A stretch of DNA of 64,000 nt, from assembly GCF_050947875.1 (NCBI RefSeq), contig NC_134569.1:21055631-21119630 (forward strand), read 5' to 3'. The notes beneath the pieces were generated by a model. That model was not told where the DNA came from. It searched no databases and saw nothing but the letters and a program-made list of their open reading frames with translations. The position numbers and the translations under genes were made by a program. Origin of the DNA: Dermacentor variabilis. Taxonomy: Eukaryota > Arthropoda > Arachnida > Ixodida > Ixodidae. This document shows positions 19,773 to 31,739 of this stretch, piece by piece (positions within the stretch are counted from its first letter, which is position 1; every line of letters starts with the position of its first letter).

Positions 19773-22700
19773 GTAAGCGCCTTTTAATGTTTGTCCGCCT
19801 CCCGCGCCTCCTTGCCCAGAAAATTGCCCGCCGATTATCCTCGCCAACAAAGTACGCGGCGCCTGTCTCCGTTTCCGCCGCGGTCGCCCGCACTGTTCTT
19901 GCCCGTGAGCGCCGGCTTGCAGTGTTTTTTGCTTTCTTTGTGTTTTTTTCTGTTTTTTTTTCTCTTTCGTCTTCACGAAAAAGCCGTGAAAATGTTCTGA
20001 CGGACGACGCCATTGCTTTCAATGCGGTCTGTCCTGTCGAAAACAGCTGTCAGAAACATTGTTTCTCGGTGGTGAAACGTTTCTACGCGATGCGTGGGCG
20101 ATGTAGGAAGCCTGCTAGGCGCGTGCCGCTCCCTTACTGATTAAAAACGATAACGCGCATATTCTCGAACCCATGTGAGCCGACATGCCAGAGAACCCAT
20201 CACACCTGATATTGTGCAGTGTGCGCGCGAGACTGCAGGAAGTTCGCAACGTTTCTGTTGCCGCAATTCGGTTGGCCTTTTCCGCATCTTTGTCGCTCAG
20301 GTCGTCACGACCATTGTGATCGCAGGAAAGGGTGCACAGTGTTTGGAGCGCACATTTCACCGCATAAGAGGGTTTGCGTGTGTAAATGGTCCCGTAAATA
20401 CGGGAAGACCTTTCAGGAGTTCTGGCTCATTTTTGATACAGTTTTCGTAAGTTTTGTGACGAAGTTCTTTGTTTGAGGAAAGATAGGGAAAGTTCCACAC
20501 GTTTAGAACGCAGAAATTTGAAGTACCATGCTTCCAGATTCGGTTGGCGACCGTTCCTTTGATATCACAGATTTTCCTCTCTTTTACCACCTAATACTCG
20601 CAGTTCCTCAAGAGAACGGTCTTAGAGATAGAAGGTGAAAATACAATCACTGTCACATTTGTGGGCCAAAGAAACAGCTGTCCGCATAGAACTTTTTATT
20701 CTGTGATTGTGGAGAGCTAAGTGGCTGCAAAGAGGGAGCTATGAACATCGTCAGCAACGCGCGATTCTGGATGGGTGGGAATCGCGGAATTGCGGCACAT
20801 GGCACCAATGTTGCAATATTGCTGACCCGTACTCACGGAGGTCCCGCAATTACTGACGCCTCTTGTGCGTGGATCAGCTCCATAGTCATGACGCTATAGT
20901 GCATTCATTACGGCAGGTCGCATTGCTTGGGTCGAACCTTGTGATGTCGCTGAGCTGAGGATCGGGCACGTGCCAAGGAACGAACCGAAGGAATTGGAGC
21001 TATACTCATCTATACTCACCTTGCTAATAATCGTGATCCCGAGTATACTTTCCATGTTACGCACATATTACCAATTTTGATTAATAAATGGTTGTCTCGG
21101 CTTCTTGTGCCCCCCCTCCCCCTGTGTGTACACTTAAGCGTAACGCTACACGATAGCCTCGCAGTGCCGTAGCAGTCCTGCGATACAGACAACTCGGACT
21201 TTGAGCGCAGTGAGGATGTAAGTTACTTCGGCTACGGTCCACGAAAACATTGAGCAAGTTTACCTGAAACACACATGGCACTAGCTGTCGTGCCTGTTCC
21301 ACGTATTTTTTAAAACAACCGCACGCAGATGTTGACGCCTCTTAGATAGAGGGAGACCTGCTATTTTCGTGCTGTTTTTGGGTTGGTGTTCAACGTGCAC
21401 AATCTTCAATCTTGTAGGTGATGCTGCCTTTCGTTCGGTGTGTATAACTGCAAGTCACGAACTCACTACAAAGCTAAAAGGTCTTATGCTAATTTCTTAT
21501 TATCATTTCACTATTTTCTACGGGAAAGCTCGCTGACTGGCGAAAAGACGTCCACTGGTCAGACGGGAAAAAAATCTTGAATATATCGTCGTTGCCCGTG
21601 TGCGCGATTCCTCGATACCTACATCTGTCCGCTTGCCTCGCATATATAGGCTTCGTTCATTTGGTTTTGAAGCCAGGCCTCTCGTGTTCATCTTTGTTTT
21701 GTTTTTTTCGTAGGCGTCGTTTTTGTAGATCAAGTTAAAACACCGCTGAAGCAACTGCTTCTGCGCGTCCCCCCCCCCCTTTCCCTCCTCCGCTTGGCAT
21801 TTGCTCAAGGAAAGCCCAGGCGCCCTTGGAGGTGTTACTGAACCGCGTTTTACATTTGTTGTCAGAGAAATGCTCGTTAATGGTTTTGTTTATTCCGCGC
21901 ACACTATGCAGAAGCAGCCGGTTCAAGCATGCGCGTATTAACGGGCCCACGAGTAAGATTATTCACATGCATTGTGAGAGTTTACGACTTAAAACTGGCT
22001 TTCGGCATTTTGACTGGATAAAACTAATGAAACTGAGCCGTAATTACCTCTCGCTGTGTCCATATTTGTTCGCTGGTGTTTTATTTTCTGCGTCGTTGTG
22101 CCCGAATGAGGAATGAGATCTTAATTCCACCTGTTCAAGTTTGCTGTCTTGACTTGTTATACTATCGCAACTTTCTTGCGAAGCTTTACAAAGTTGTATG
22201 CCATCAGCAGTAAAGCCTGAAAATTATATTGTCCGTTGGGCTTAAATTGTTTGCAATTTCGGCGTTCCTGTGTGTTTGCTTCTCGTTCCGCCTTGTGTAA
22301 TGTACGTATGCTATGCAAGGACCTCTGTTGTTGTTTTCTTCCTCAAATTGATAATCATTCTCCGTACGTTATGAGATCGCCGTTTGCTACTCCCGGTCAC
22401 TTCGGAGTGTCGCCTAAATCTATAAGCTAAAGGATCGTCTGCGCGATGAGACTGATCTATGTCGCACTCAAATAAGCTGTCTCAGCGGCAGAATATACTG
22501 ATGAGCGCAGAAAACTTGCCAATCGGCTAGCAGATGTTTGCCATCGAAACCAGAAAGAAGGGCGCGTTGGACTGGGAGAAGAGGACACGGACAGAGAGAG
22601 AGAGGGAGTAGGACTGCAATATCAGAGGGCAGCAGGAACTGAAAGGAGAGAGAGAAGCTAAAGGAGAGGGTTCACGGTCCTCAAGTTCAGAGAGCGCGTT

Positions 22701-22819
22701 CAGTGACGTAAGGAAAGGAAAGGAGGGCCAGGAGTACCTGAAAGAAAGTAGTGCTCTCGGAGAAAGTCGGGGAGTGCGCGCGACCGGATCGGATAGAACC
22801 GTTCGAATTTCTTGCTCCC
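19773..22819. other. Unassigned interval, possible intron
   Basis: If the exon ending at 19772 is real, this is the start of its first intron. Otherwise it is unassigned. Short GA-rich patches lie near 22590-22680. No coding domain was seen. Confidence 0.3.
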
Positions 22820-23351
22820 GCTCCTTCTTCGTGCGCCTCTCCTCTTACCTAATCCCTCGGTTCCGACACAATTAGGAGGCGAGCTGAGCAGTGCGGGCTT
22901 TTCAGTGCCTCCCGAGCGGATGTTCGCGCGTGTGCGCCTCGAGAAAGCGGCGTCTGCGCGGCGCGTCCCTGTGCGTCGCCTGCTGCCGACACTTTGCAGA
23001 CGAAAGCTCCACTGCTGCCTCGAGCAGACGATCTTTTCGATTTTGTCATCACCGGGCTCCGGTGCGTGTGCGTGCGAACCAATGCTGGCGTCGTGATTGT
23101 CAGTACTGCGTGTTTCGTGACTCCTTGCTTCGGTGCATTGAGGACCGTGCGGTAGCACCGTGGCGAGTGGCCGTGCCGTGTGTGTCGTCGCATGTGTGAT
23201 CGCGGGTGCCGGGCGGATTGTTCGCGGCAGCGACATTCGTGCCGTCGCGTTGGCGCCCTTTTGGTCGGCGCTCTTGTGGGTTGCGTGAGAAAATGGATTT
23301 CGCCAGCGACTCCGCGTGAGACGCACGACACCGCCTCTATCTTCTTTTGAG
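22820..23351 (+). promoter_or_regulatory. CpG-rich block ending in a GAG|GTGAGC splice donor, possible untranslated first exon
   Basis: CpG-dense sequence with many overlapping frames ends at TTTTGAG|GTGAGCCGACGG, a near-consensus donor, after which the composition falls to AT-rich. This suggests a CpG promoter with a non-coding first exon on the plus strand. No acceptor or downstream coding exon was recognised. Confidence 0.3.
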
Positions 23352-25170
23352 GTGAGCCGACGGTAGCTTTTGTCGCGTGCGTCAATCTGGCACTTCTGTA
23401 TGCGGCACGCTTGAATTTGGGTCTCCTATCTGCTATTTTCTTTTCTCTGCCATATTTATGAGCGTTTTCTTTCGTCGCCATATAGCTTAGTTTAAATGCA
23501 GCTGGTCAATGAAAGTCCAGTTGCGTGCGGACATGTGGAGCGACGAAGCGTATACAATGAAAGAACGTCCCATGGAGCTCATGCTTGGGACGAAGTTCGT
23601 GCAGAGCATTGTGTGCCCACGTAACTTATTTCGATCTGTAGGGTACGCTCGACAAGAGCCGTCAGTAATCGACTTTACGATGAGAACGGGTGAAGTTTAA
23701 TACGGTCTTGCAACAAAACGGGTCGTTCTTTCAGTTCCATGAAGTCGCGTGAGAAATTTCGCTCAATAGGTCCTTGTAAGGCTCAATTCTTGTGCAAGGT
23801 GACTGAAATCGGAATTCCTTTGTGATCACTTTCACCACCTTTAATATGCGCCCTTTCTGTTGAAGACTTTTTTCTGATATTTTCTTTTATCTTACATCTG
23901 TTCTTTTTTCGAGATTTCACTAACGCTGTGCGGTGACCTTATAGCGCATGCTCCAGTGGTGAAAGTTACGTGTGCGTGTTCAGTGGAGCTTGATAAATTG
24001 AACTAATTTAATAATCTCGAGCGGGGCTGCCTCACAATGACATCGTTCGTGACCATGATACGAGGGTGGTACGAATACTTTAGTATCTTTATTATTATTT
24101 TTTTTTTCGTAGTCATGGTGCTTGTTTGTTCAAATTACCCTTTTTTTAATTTATAAACTTCTATACATATTTCTGACGTACTGACCTGGTTCGGATAGTT
24201 TGGAACTTGCAAGCCCTATAAAGCGAAATTGGCCTTTCCGTGTGTTCACAGACGCTTGGTCAACGCATATGAGCATATCGTGCGTAAGTTTGTAAAGCAA
24301 CGCGATATTTTAGACTAGGAGTGAAAAAGACTCACACTCAGGAAAATTACGCTCTCGAGAGTGTATTCGATGTCGAAATAGTCTTTTCGCACCCTTACTT
24401 TCCTGAAAGTTTTGAAAATGGGCGCATTCGTAAGCAGTACACCCTTATCAGCACCCTTTCGTATAAACTTTAGTGTGTTAAAAGGGTGTTTCGTGCGGAA
24501 CATACACCTTGCAGGATTTAGGGTGCCCGGACACTTCAACATTTCAAGTAAGCAAAAAGCCATAAGCACCTATTTCCCAGTGGTTTGTGCCAAGTCATTG
24601 TTCGAGCACGTCGTGTGGTCACAGTATAGGCTGTCGATATCAACCTCCTACCTCACGTTCCCGGTGGTGAAGTCAGAAGTGGAAAGACATAGCTTTTTCC
24701 CTTATTTCCTACCCATGCCTTTCGCTTCTTACGACTGGCTTCGTTTAAGCTGCTTCAGCTCGGTGTGGTTTTACAGGCCAGCTGCCAATAGCCAGAGATC
24801 GAATCATAGCGCGTCAGCCAATCATAGTTCTTCAGGCGCATGTTCTCCCTGGTGCACCCAGAGCCGGCGCAATATTATGCGCAGTAAGTCTTGCGCTGTT
24901 TCGTGCAGTATCGGTTGGATAAACATTCACATGAGCATACGGAGCAATCTTATGCCGATAAGAACGCGGCATTATTTGTAGAGTTGGCGCGCCCCGGTCG
25001 TAAAGTTGAGACACATTTAATTTGTCCCCTGCGCACGCCATCCTTCCTTTCACACATCTTACTGCTATAGCTTCGTTTGGAGTGGTTCACCTTGGTGGTG
25101 ACTTGTGCAAACACTGAAGCACTGAAGAGCGTGACGTCAACCTATCAGCGTTTGTGTTCTGTGTGGTTGT
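23352..25170. other. Unassigned AT-rich interval
   Basis: No gene or repeat family was recognised. The long frame at 24412-24981 has no family signature. Confidence 0.35.
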
Positions 25171-25250
25171 ATCGATGGGGTGGTAGAGTGGTGGCGCTTC
25201 CGACTGGCGATCTGTAGGTCTACAGTTTGAATCCAGGCTGCGCGGCTTTA
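25171..25250 (+). repeat. tRNA-like SINE head fragment
   Basis: GGGGTGGTAGAGTGGTGGCGCTTCC looks like a tRNA D-arm and A box, and CTACAGTTTGAATCCAGGCTG resembles a mutated B box and T-arm. The spacing suits a tRNA-derived SINE head or a decayed tRNA pseudogene. It is followed by a T-rich stretch (GCGGCTTTATTTTTTCCTC) that would terminate RNA polymerase III. The Ruka body is absent, so this belongs to a different family or a lone head. Confidence 0.5.
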
Positions 25251-25259
25251 TTTTTTCCT

Positions 25260-26860
25260 CTTTTATTTTTTTCTAAACGCCTCGGAAAACATTTCGGGGT
25301 TACTTCAGCGGACGTCCGAAAGACTAGGGTAGTGTTAGACTGAAAGATATCGCCCTAAAAATAAAACGTAGTGTCCATTTGGGCAAAACACACATTGAGG
25401 GACAGGATGAAAATAATAAAAAAATAACTCTTTCAAGTGGGTGTATTAGTTCGCCTAAAAACCATTTTCTCTGGGTGTATGGGTGGTGAGTTATTGACAG
25501 ATAAGACATATTGATCCTTAAAATAAAGGTGCAATATTTCCTAGTCTGCTGTTTTCGTGCAAGCGTATATATTTTTCCTGCAGTGTTAGCATATTTTTTA
25601 AAGTAACATGGCTCTACTTGGTGGCTATTCGCATACCGTGACATAGACCATAAGTATGCTTGACTATATTTCTCTGTATCATGGTTTTATTTATTAGCAG
25701 TTCTGATGATTTTTTTCACTATATAAGTTACTCTTGGGCACAAAAAAACAATAGCGATCCCCTCTGGATGTTCGATCACGGCCTAGACCCATTTCTACAC
25801 CTACATTCCTTCCCTCTCCACTTTCCCCTCACCACACCCACACGCAATAAATATAAAGAAAAGGTAGCGGAAGGGAGGGGGGAGAAAAATTAGAAGGCCG
25901 GGATAATTTTTAGCCAGGACCACTCGAACTTGCTCTGCTGGAGTAGGTTGCAACATGATAGCTCTATACGCGCAAGGTTTTTTCAACCCTATTCCAGCGC
26001 GGTGATTGATTGCTATTGCTAGTTGTTATTCCCGCCTCGTGCTGCAAGTGCAAACGTAGTGTAATACAGCCAAGGCTTGCGCCTTAGCTGTACTGAGCTC
26101 GTGAGGAAATTAAATTTCAACCGATGAATCCAGGAGTCCTCATCTAAGCCGGAAAACTGCAGGACAGGAACTGCCGAAGAAAGGGCGACACACAGTTAAC
26201 GAGTTTAAGCGCCTCTTCGTCTTTCTTTCCGATATGAACTTAAGAATAAACATGTACGAGATCGTATTTCAACGGGACACGCATGTCGCATCATCGGACA
26301 ATAATTAGGACGCCTGTTTTGTCCTGCGGCGGCGGCTTCTGACGTTAATTACGTGTGCGTGGCGCCCATGGTGGAGTGATTGAAATCAAGGCAGAATATT
26401 TTCCAGCGAGTGTAGTCGTGACGAAGGGTAAATATCGGGAAGAAACCTCTTGCAGCTCGTATTGCGAAGAGGAATTTGGTAGCCGAGCATCGCCCACGAT
26501 TCCGACATTTCCTTTACTTCATGTATATAAATGAAGAAAAAAAGAAATGGTCAGAAGCGCTCAGAGGGCGATTGTCGAACTCAAGCGATAGCTTTCCGGC
26601 GGACATGCCAAGATATTCTGCAGCGGACGCGTGTTGGTTAGCAGTGCTATGAAGCGTGTGGTTGCTGTGACGTTCAACGGTCTCCGGAACCGTGCCACGT
26701 TACAAGCAGCACTCAGAGCCTTGTGAGGACACATATGGTGAGCAGCTGTGACGATGGATCCTCCTTTAGTTACAAGGTTTCCTGCGGGATCGGCACAGTT
26801 TACACGACGAGACACTCAAACGGAAAGTGAGAACGTGAGAGGAGCAGTCAAAGGAAGTTT
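25260..26860. other. Unassigned AT-rich interval
   Basis: Nothing recognisable apart from short A/T runs. Confidence 0.35.
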
Positions 26861-26865
26861 CATTC

Positions 26866-26866
<1 letters not shown>

Positions 26867-26900
<34 letters not shown>
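26867..26900. repeat. Compound (CT)n(AT)n microsatellite
   Basis: A short CT run passes directly into an AT run immediately before a SINE body fragment. Confidence 0.85.
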
Positions 26901-26901
<1 letters not shown>

Positions 26902-26927
26902 TCGTTCCAAACATTCGTTTGCTTACA

Positions 26928-27015
26928 TTTAGGTGCACGTTAAAGAACACCAGGGGCTGCAAATTAATCCGGAGCCCTCCACTGCACAGCGTATCTCGTC
27001 GTCCCCATCACCCCG
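26928..27015 (+). mobile_element. SINE body fragment without tRNA head
   Basis: ATTTAGGTGCACGTTAAAGA, ACACCAGGGGCTGCAAATTA and TCCGGAGCCCTCCACT match the central body of the Ruka-like SINE at 16535-16600. The tRNA-like head is missing, replaced by the preceding microsatellite, and the 3' end diverges into CATCACCCC. Confidence 0.65.
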
Positions 27016-30000
27016 CCGTCCCATGCTTAAACCTCGGGAATCAATCGACGAGACACAGAATGCGAATTGAGACGAGGAAAACGCAACTTAGCGAATACAT
27101 CTCGTCGGCTTCGAGAAGGAAACTAAGTACACCAGGGTGGCACTCAGTTGCCTGCGGAAGCAACTCTATTCTGCCTGGTATAATGCATAGGAAGTGTTGC
27201 GGCAAAGGAGCTGCGGGAAATCGTAGCGTTGGCGATCCGGAGGCTCGTTGCTCCCTCTTCGCTTACAAACATCGAGCGCTGTCCGGGAAAGCCCGCCGAA
27301 AATTGGAGGACCAGCCTAGGACTGCTGCAGCGGAGGCAATGGCGCGAGACGCGCACTGGCTGAGCGCCTGTATGCAGCGTACAGAGAAATCGTTCCTCGC
27401 AACCCAACGGCCGAGGATGTGGTCGGTCCGCGCGGCAGGTGTGGAGACCCTTCTTTAAATATCTTTATTTAGTTATGATTATTATTTGTTTTTCTTTGCG
27501 AACACCTCGACGACGCAGGGAAGCGCTCGAAATGCCGCATCCTATTTTAGGGGGTGTCTGATCTTCGCGGATGGGGGCCAGTGGTACCGCTGTTTGTTCT
27601 TTCGTACGAGCGCGCCGAATATGAGGGGCCTAGCTAGAGGTTAGGGGAGGCGGGGGGGGGGGGGGGGTAATGGGCGCTTTTCTCCGCCGCCAGGAGGAAG
27701 TGCTCCCCCGCCGCGCATTGTTCTGGGGCCGACCAGGAAGCAAGGTCGCCCCTGGAAGATGTCCGGCGCACGGATTCACACGCTCACCGCGGAACACGCG
27801 CGCGCGCGCGTCTTCGCTGTTTCGCTAACCGCGCAGAATGGCGCGCTTTGCCTGCACTGGAAGGGGACCGCGTGCCGCACGGTTGAACGCGCCATCCTGG
27901 AGAGCTGCGACGCTGCTGCGAGTGCGCCGAGCTCGGCCCGTCCGCTTCGTGTTTCGCACGACAAGGAATGCAACTTGAAGGGAAACGCGCGCGAATGTGA
28001 GCGTAAATGTCGCCGCGCAATATTGCCTCTCAGTATTTGCAAAATGAAAGAGAAAAGGAAAAATCGGCAATATTTTGGGACTTTGCAGAATCATAGGAGA
28101 AGAGAAATAATCTGCACTTATAGAACGCGAATTTGGAGCGAAATTGTCAGTTCCTTGTTCTACTCTTTATTGAAGGAATCGCACCACGTATTTCTCCCTC
28201 CCCCCCACACTTTCTTTTCTTCATTTTCCCGGGGCGCGTTCGCTTTGGTAATGTGCGATGACTACGATGCACCCGCCGACGAAACATGTCCGTGGGACGC
28301 GCTTTACGGCCACGAGCGCTCCGTGGTTACCGCGCGGTTTGACACAGAATCACCGACGCTGAAGATTCCACGCCGAATATGCGCCGGAAACCGATTCCAT
28401 GTAGTTTTCACGTGATAACATGCATTTCTATCCCAGTGCGTCGTCTGTCTAGAGAGCACACATTTGTGGTGAATGTTTGCACCGTGGCTTCGCTTCGCAA
28501 CGCAATATATTTGCTTCAACGGAGAAAACGACTGAAACAGTACTGTCACTTAGTACTACGCTTTCGTATATTTGTTGAACGAATACGAAACTGCGCATCC
28601 CACACAGCGCCGGGGTCGCGAAGAAACGACCTCCGGCTTCTTAAGCTGACGCGTCATTTTGCGAGCGCTGGATGACAGCATCAGCAAGATTTGGCCCGCA
28701 CACCTTCCCCAAAACTCTAAATGTAAACATTAGCCTTCGTCTTACGAATGCCTTCAGCCATATAGTATGATTCGATACGCAAGCAATGTGCGAAGCGTTT
28801 CGAACGCGCTTCCAAGGCAAAGAAGGCGCCTCCGTGCACGCTACTGTCAAGGCATCTCCGACGTCTCCTTCATCGCCTGTGGAGCCTCGGTCGTCAAAGG
28901 CTTTCTTAGCGCTGTCGTTTGTTTGGCGACAAACGAAAGAAAGCGGCAGTATTTGTTCACTTAAGTCATAATCGGCTTTCATGAATTCGAGCAGCCACAT
29001 TAATTGAACACTCCCTGGTCACAATGCTGAATAAACCTATTTTGCCTTCATTTGTCTTGTTGTCAGTAAGTTCTTTATACACAGGCAGCTTGTCGTTTAA
29101 GGAAAACTGAGTGTCCCCCAAAAGCTGTTGGATAGCAACAGACTCATAGTTGCCTTTCACGTGACTGAAGCGCGAATGCGCGATTCTACTGTAACTGATA
29201 ATTTGGTGCATTGCGAAGAGTCTGCCGCGCTTAATTGGAACGTAGATGGTAATTTTACATGCTGGCAAAAATCTACCGTTTTCTCTGTCTCTCTCTCTCG
29301 GCCGTGATCAACAAATAAAAGGTTCTTCATAATGTAGGCAATTACGTATCATGCATATACTAAAGAAGAGTCGTTCTATCCTTGAATTTATAAGCGTCGG
29401 GTTGTCTTGACTGGTGTGCTTGTAAATGGACGAGCCAAGTGACCAGGCTAATTGTCTCCAGCACGCGCACGTCGGTCATGACGGCGATTCTCTACAGCGT
29501 AAAAGCCTGCTTTAAACTTGACAGCCTACAACGAGTAGGTGTGAGTAGGTCGTGACGTCACAGTGTTGTACGTTTAGCATTCACATTGGGAGCGCTGCGG
29601 CATGGCTACCGTCAGCGGCTTTTCCTGTGTACTCGTATGACTGCAAAGTACGCATGTCCAGGAATTTTGGACATTGCCCCTTCGACCATATGTCAAACTA
29701 CACTACAGTGCACCAGCGTAACTTAATGGGCAGCATTTTCGAAAAACGATAGTCCCGGTCGCCTGAATTTCAAAAGCTTTCAACTAGCAGCCTCGAGAAG
29801 GTATACTCTTTTATTAACATATGCATTTACGGCACGTAGTCACGCAACGTATTTGCTGCGTTGTAAAGGTCTTTTGGTGAGGATTAAAACGCTGCTGTAA
29901 CGCAGAAGAGAAGTTACGAATAAGTGTCGTAAATAAAAAGAGCGTACAGTCTCGAAGCTGCTAATTGGAAGTTGTTCAAATTCAGGTGCCCTTTGAAACC

Positions 30001-31290
30001 TCATTTTTAGAAATGCAGTTCATTTAGTTACTGTGGTACACTGCGGGGAAGTTCAACAGATATTCGCGGGGGCAACATCTAAAATTCCTGCGTGTGACAC
30101 GCTCTGGCGGTGCCACGCGCTACGCGACGGCGTCACGTCGTCCAAATGGGAGGCTGCCCTAAGCAACCCCGATCTTGACTCTACGGGCTGTCCATCGGGC
30201 CCGCGACGCAGCAGAGAGGCTCGGCCTTTCCGTGGCGACGTGGGAGCGGCCCGCTACGTGCTGACGCGCGTTCCGAAGGACGAGAATAAAGTTTTACCGT
30301 GCATACATACATTTCCGGAAGTGGGCGCGCTACATCTGGGAACATCTAAGACAGCTTCGAGCTTCTCGTGGCAAGTTCCAGAATTATTCGGGGGCATATT
30401 CGCGCGCAATAACTTTTTGAACAAGCGTACGACAGCGTCGTCATGACAATGAACATTCACTCTCGTCTGAATACACCAGGAACGCATTTTTCCTGCGCAA
30501 GGAATTCAAGAATTCTTTAAAGTGCTTTTTTATGCACGTGGAACTCTCGATGACTGAGCAGCCGCAGCTTTCCTTGCCCGTGGCGTTCACACGTAGGTGT
30601 CGGCTTGAAGGCGCGTGTGATAAGCAGGCGCGTCGAGGAGCGTGTCTCGGCTGTGGGGTTCTCAATGTGGCGTTAAACGAGCCCAGACACTCGCGTCAAA
30701 AGACTGCCCGATCAAATGCAAAAGTCGACGGCAATTCGCAGCTGGCATGGCTGCGCGCGTAGCGCTGGATGTGCCGCAGAGGCGTGCGATAGCGTGCTCG
30801 CCTCTTGCCAACTGCTTCGCGCGCTCTTGGCGTGAAGCAGACGCAGTGACTGTCGCGTCTCTTTCTGCGAAGTATGCATGATCGCAGCTGGCACTTTGCG
30901 AGGTCGTTCGCTTTCTGCTGTAATGGGCATTTGAGAAGAACGCACACTTAACGCTTCTGTTTCCTTTCTTACACCTCGCCGCACTCTGAGCGGTTTTTCT
31001 CTCACTCACTGAATGCCTTTTCTTTCTTCTTCTTTTTCCTCTGTGGTAGTTTGGCTTCGTGTAGGAGCTTGCTAGGCTGCGCAATTGCACCAGTCTTTCT
31101 TGTAGAAAACGAAATAATTTCCGCTAATATATAAATCGCACTCGTATACATCGAGGAGCGCGAATTTGTTTGCATGTTTTGTCGGTGTTATAAATGTATG
31201 CAGCCACTTTCTCTGTCTGGGGCATAATGAAATGCTTGAGGTTTCTTTGCTTCATGTCATCGGTGATAGTCCTTACAAGAGTGGGCCAGC
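27016..31290. other. Unassigned interval
   Basis: Contains a G run at 27649-27667 and CpG-rich patches at about 27750-28010 and 30560-30880. No open frame has a recognised domain. No RNA gene was identified. Confidence 0.35.
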
Positions 31291-31294
31291 AATG

Positions 31295-31375
31295 TTTAGA
31301 GACAGAGAGAGAAAAAGAAGACAGGAAAGGCAGGGAGCTTAACCAGACGCACGTCCGGTTTTGCAACGTTTAGGA
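31295..31375 (-). repeat. LINE 3' end fragment
   Basis: GACAGAGAGAGAAAAAGAAG, then AGGCAGGGAGCTTAACCAGA and CGCACGTCCGGTTTT match the 3' UTR pattern of the RNase H-bearing LINEs in this window (compare 42895-42960). It abuts a second 3' end fragment at 31376-31500. Confidence 0.55.
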
Positions 31376-31500
31376 AGGAAGGAAGGAAGGACACAAAGGG
31401 GAGGAAAGACAGGGAGGTTAGCCAGTGTAAGTACCGGCTGGCTACCCTGTGCTGGGGAAAGGGGTAAAGGGAATAAAAGGAGAAAGAAGAGGAGGAGGAG
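31376..31500 (-). repeat. LINE 3' UTR fragment, same subfamily as the LINE at 48018-49841
   Basis: The segment from GACAGGGAGGTTAGCCAGTG through ACCGGCTGGCTACCCTGTGC and GGGGAAAGGGGTAAAGGG to AGGAGAAAGAAGA appears nearly identical to 48052-48136, the 3' UTR of the LINE with RNase H there. No coding part is attached, so this is a heavily 5'-truncated insertion. Confidence 0.85.
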
Positions 31501-31739
31501 GAAAAGCTTTATTTGCTCTAATTGGTTAGAAATTAGCGGTGGCAGATGTGGTCGGCCGTCTTCACGGTCTTCTTCCCCATCTGCGCAGGGTCGACGCCCC
31601 TATTCCGAGGCACCACTGAGGGAAGAGGTTTAGAAATGTTGACGGTACCTATAGGGGTAGTGAACACTTGCACACCAATGGGCGCGGGCCGTATTCCTCT
31701 TAATTTTTCTGTCCTACAATATGCACTGTAGTAAGGCAT
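31501..31739 (-). other. Unassigned short frame followed by AATAAA
   Basis: On the minus strand a 68-residue frame (31739-31533) ends in a TAA and is followed after about 20 bp by AATAAAGC. This looks like the 3' end of a transcript or retroelement. I do not recognise the peptide, which has a proline-rich middle and a basic end (MGKKTVKTADHICHR). It could be a processed fragment or the tail of another retroelement. Confidence 0.25.
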
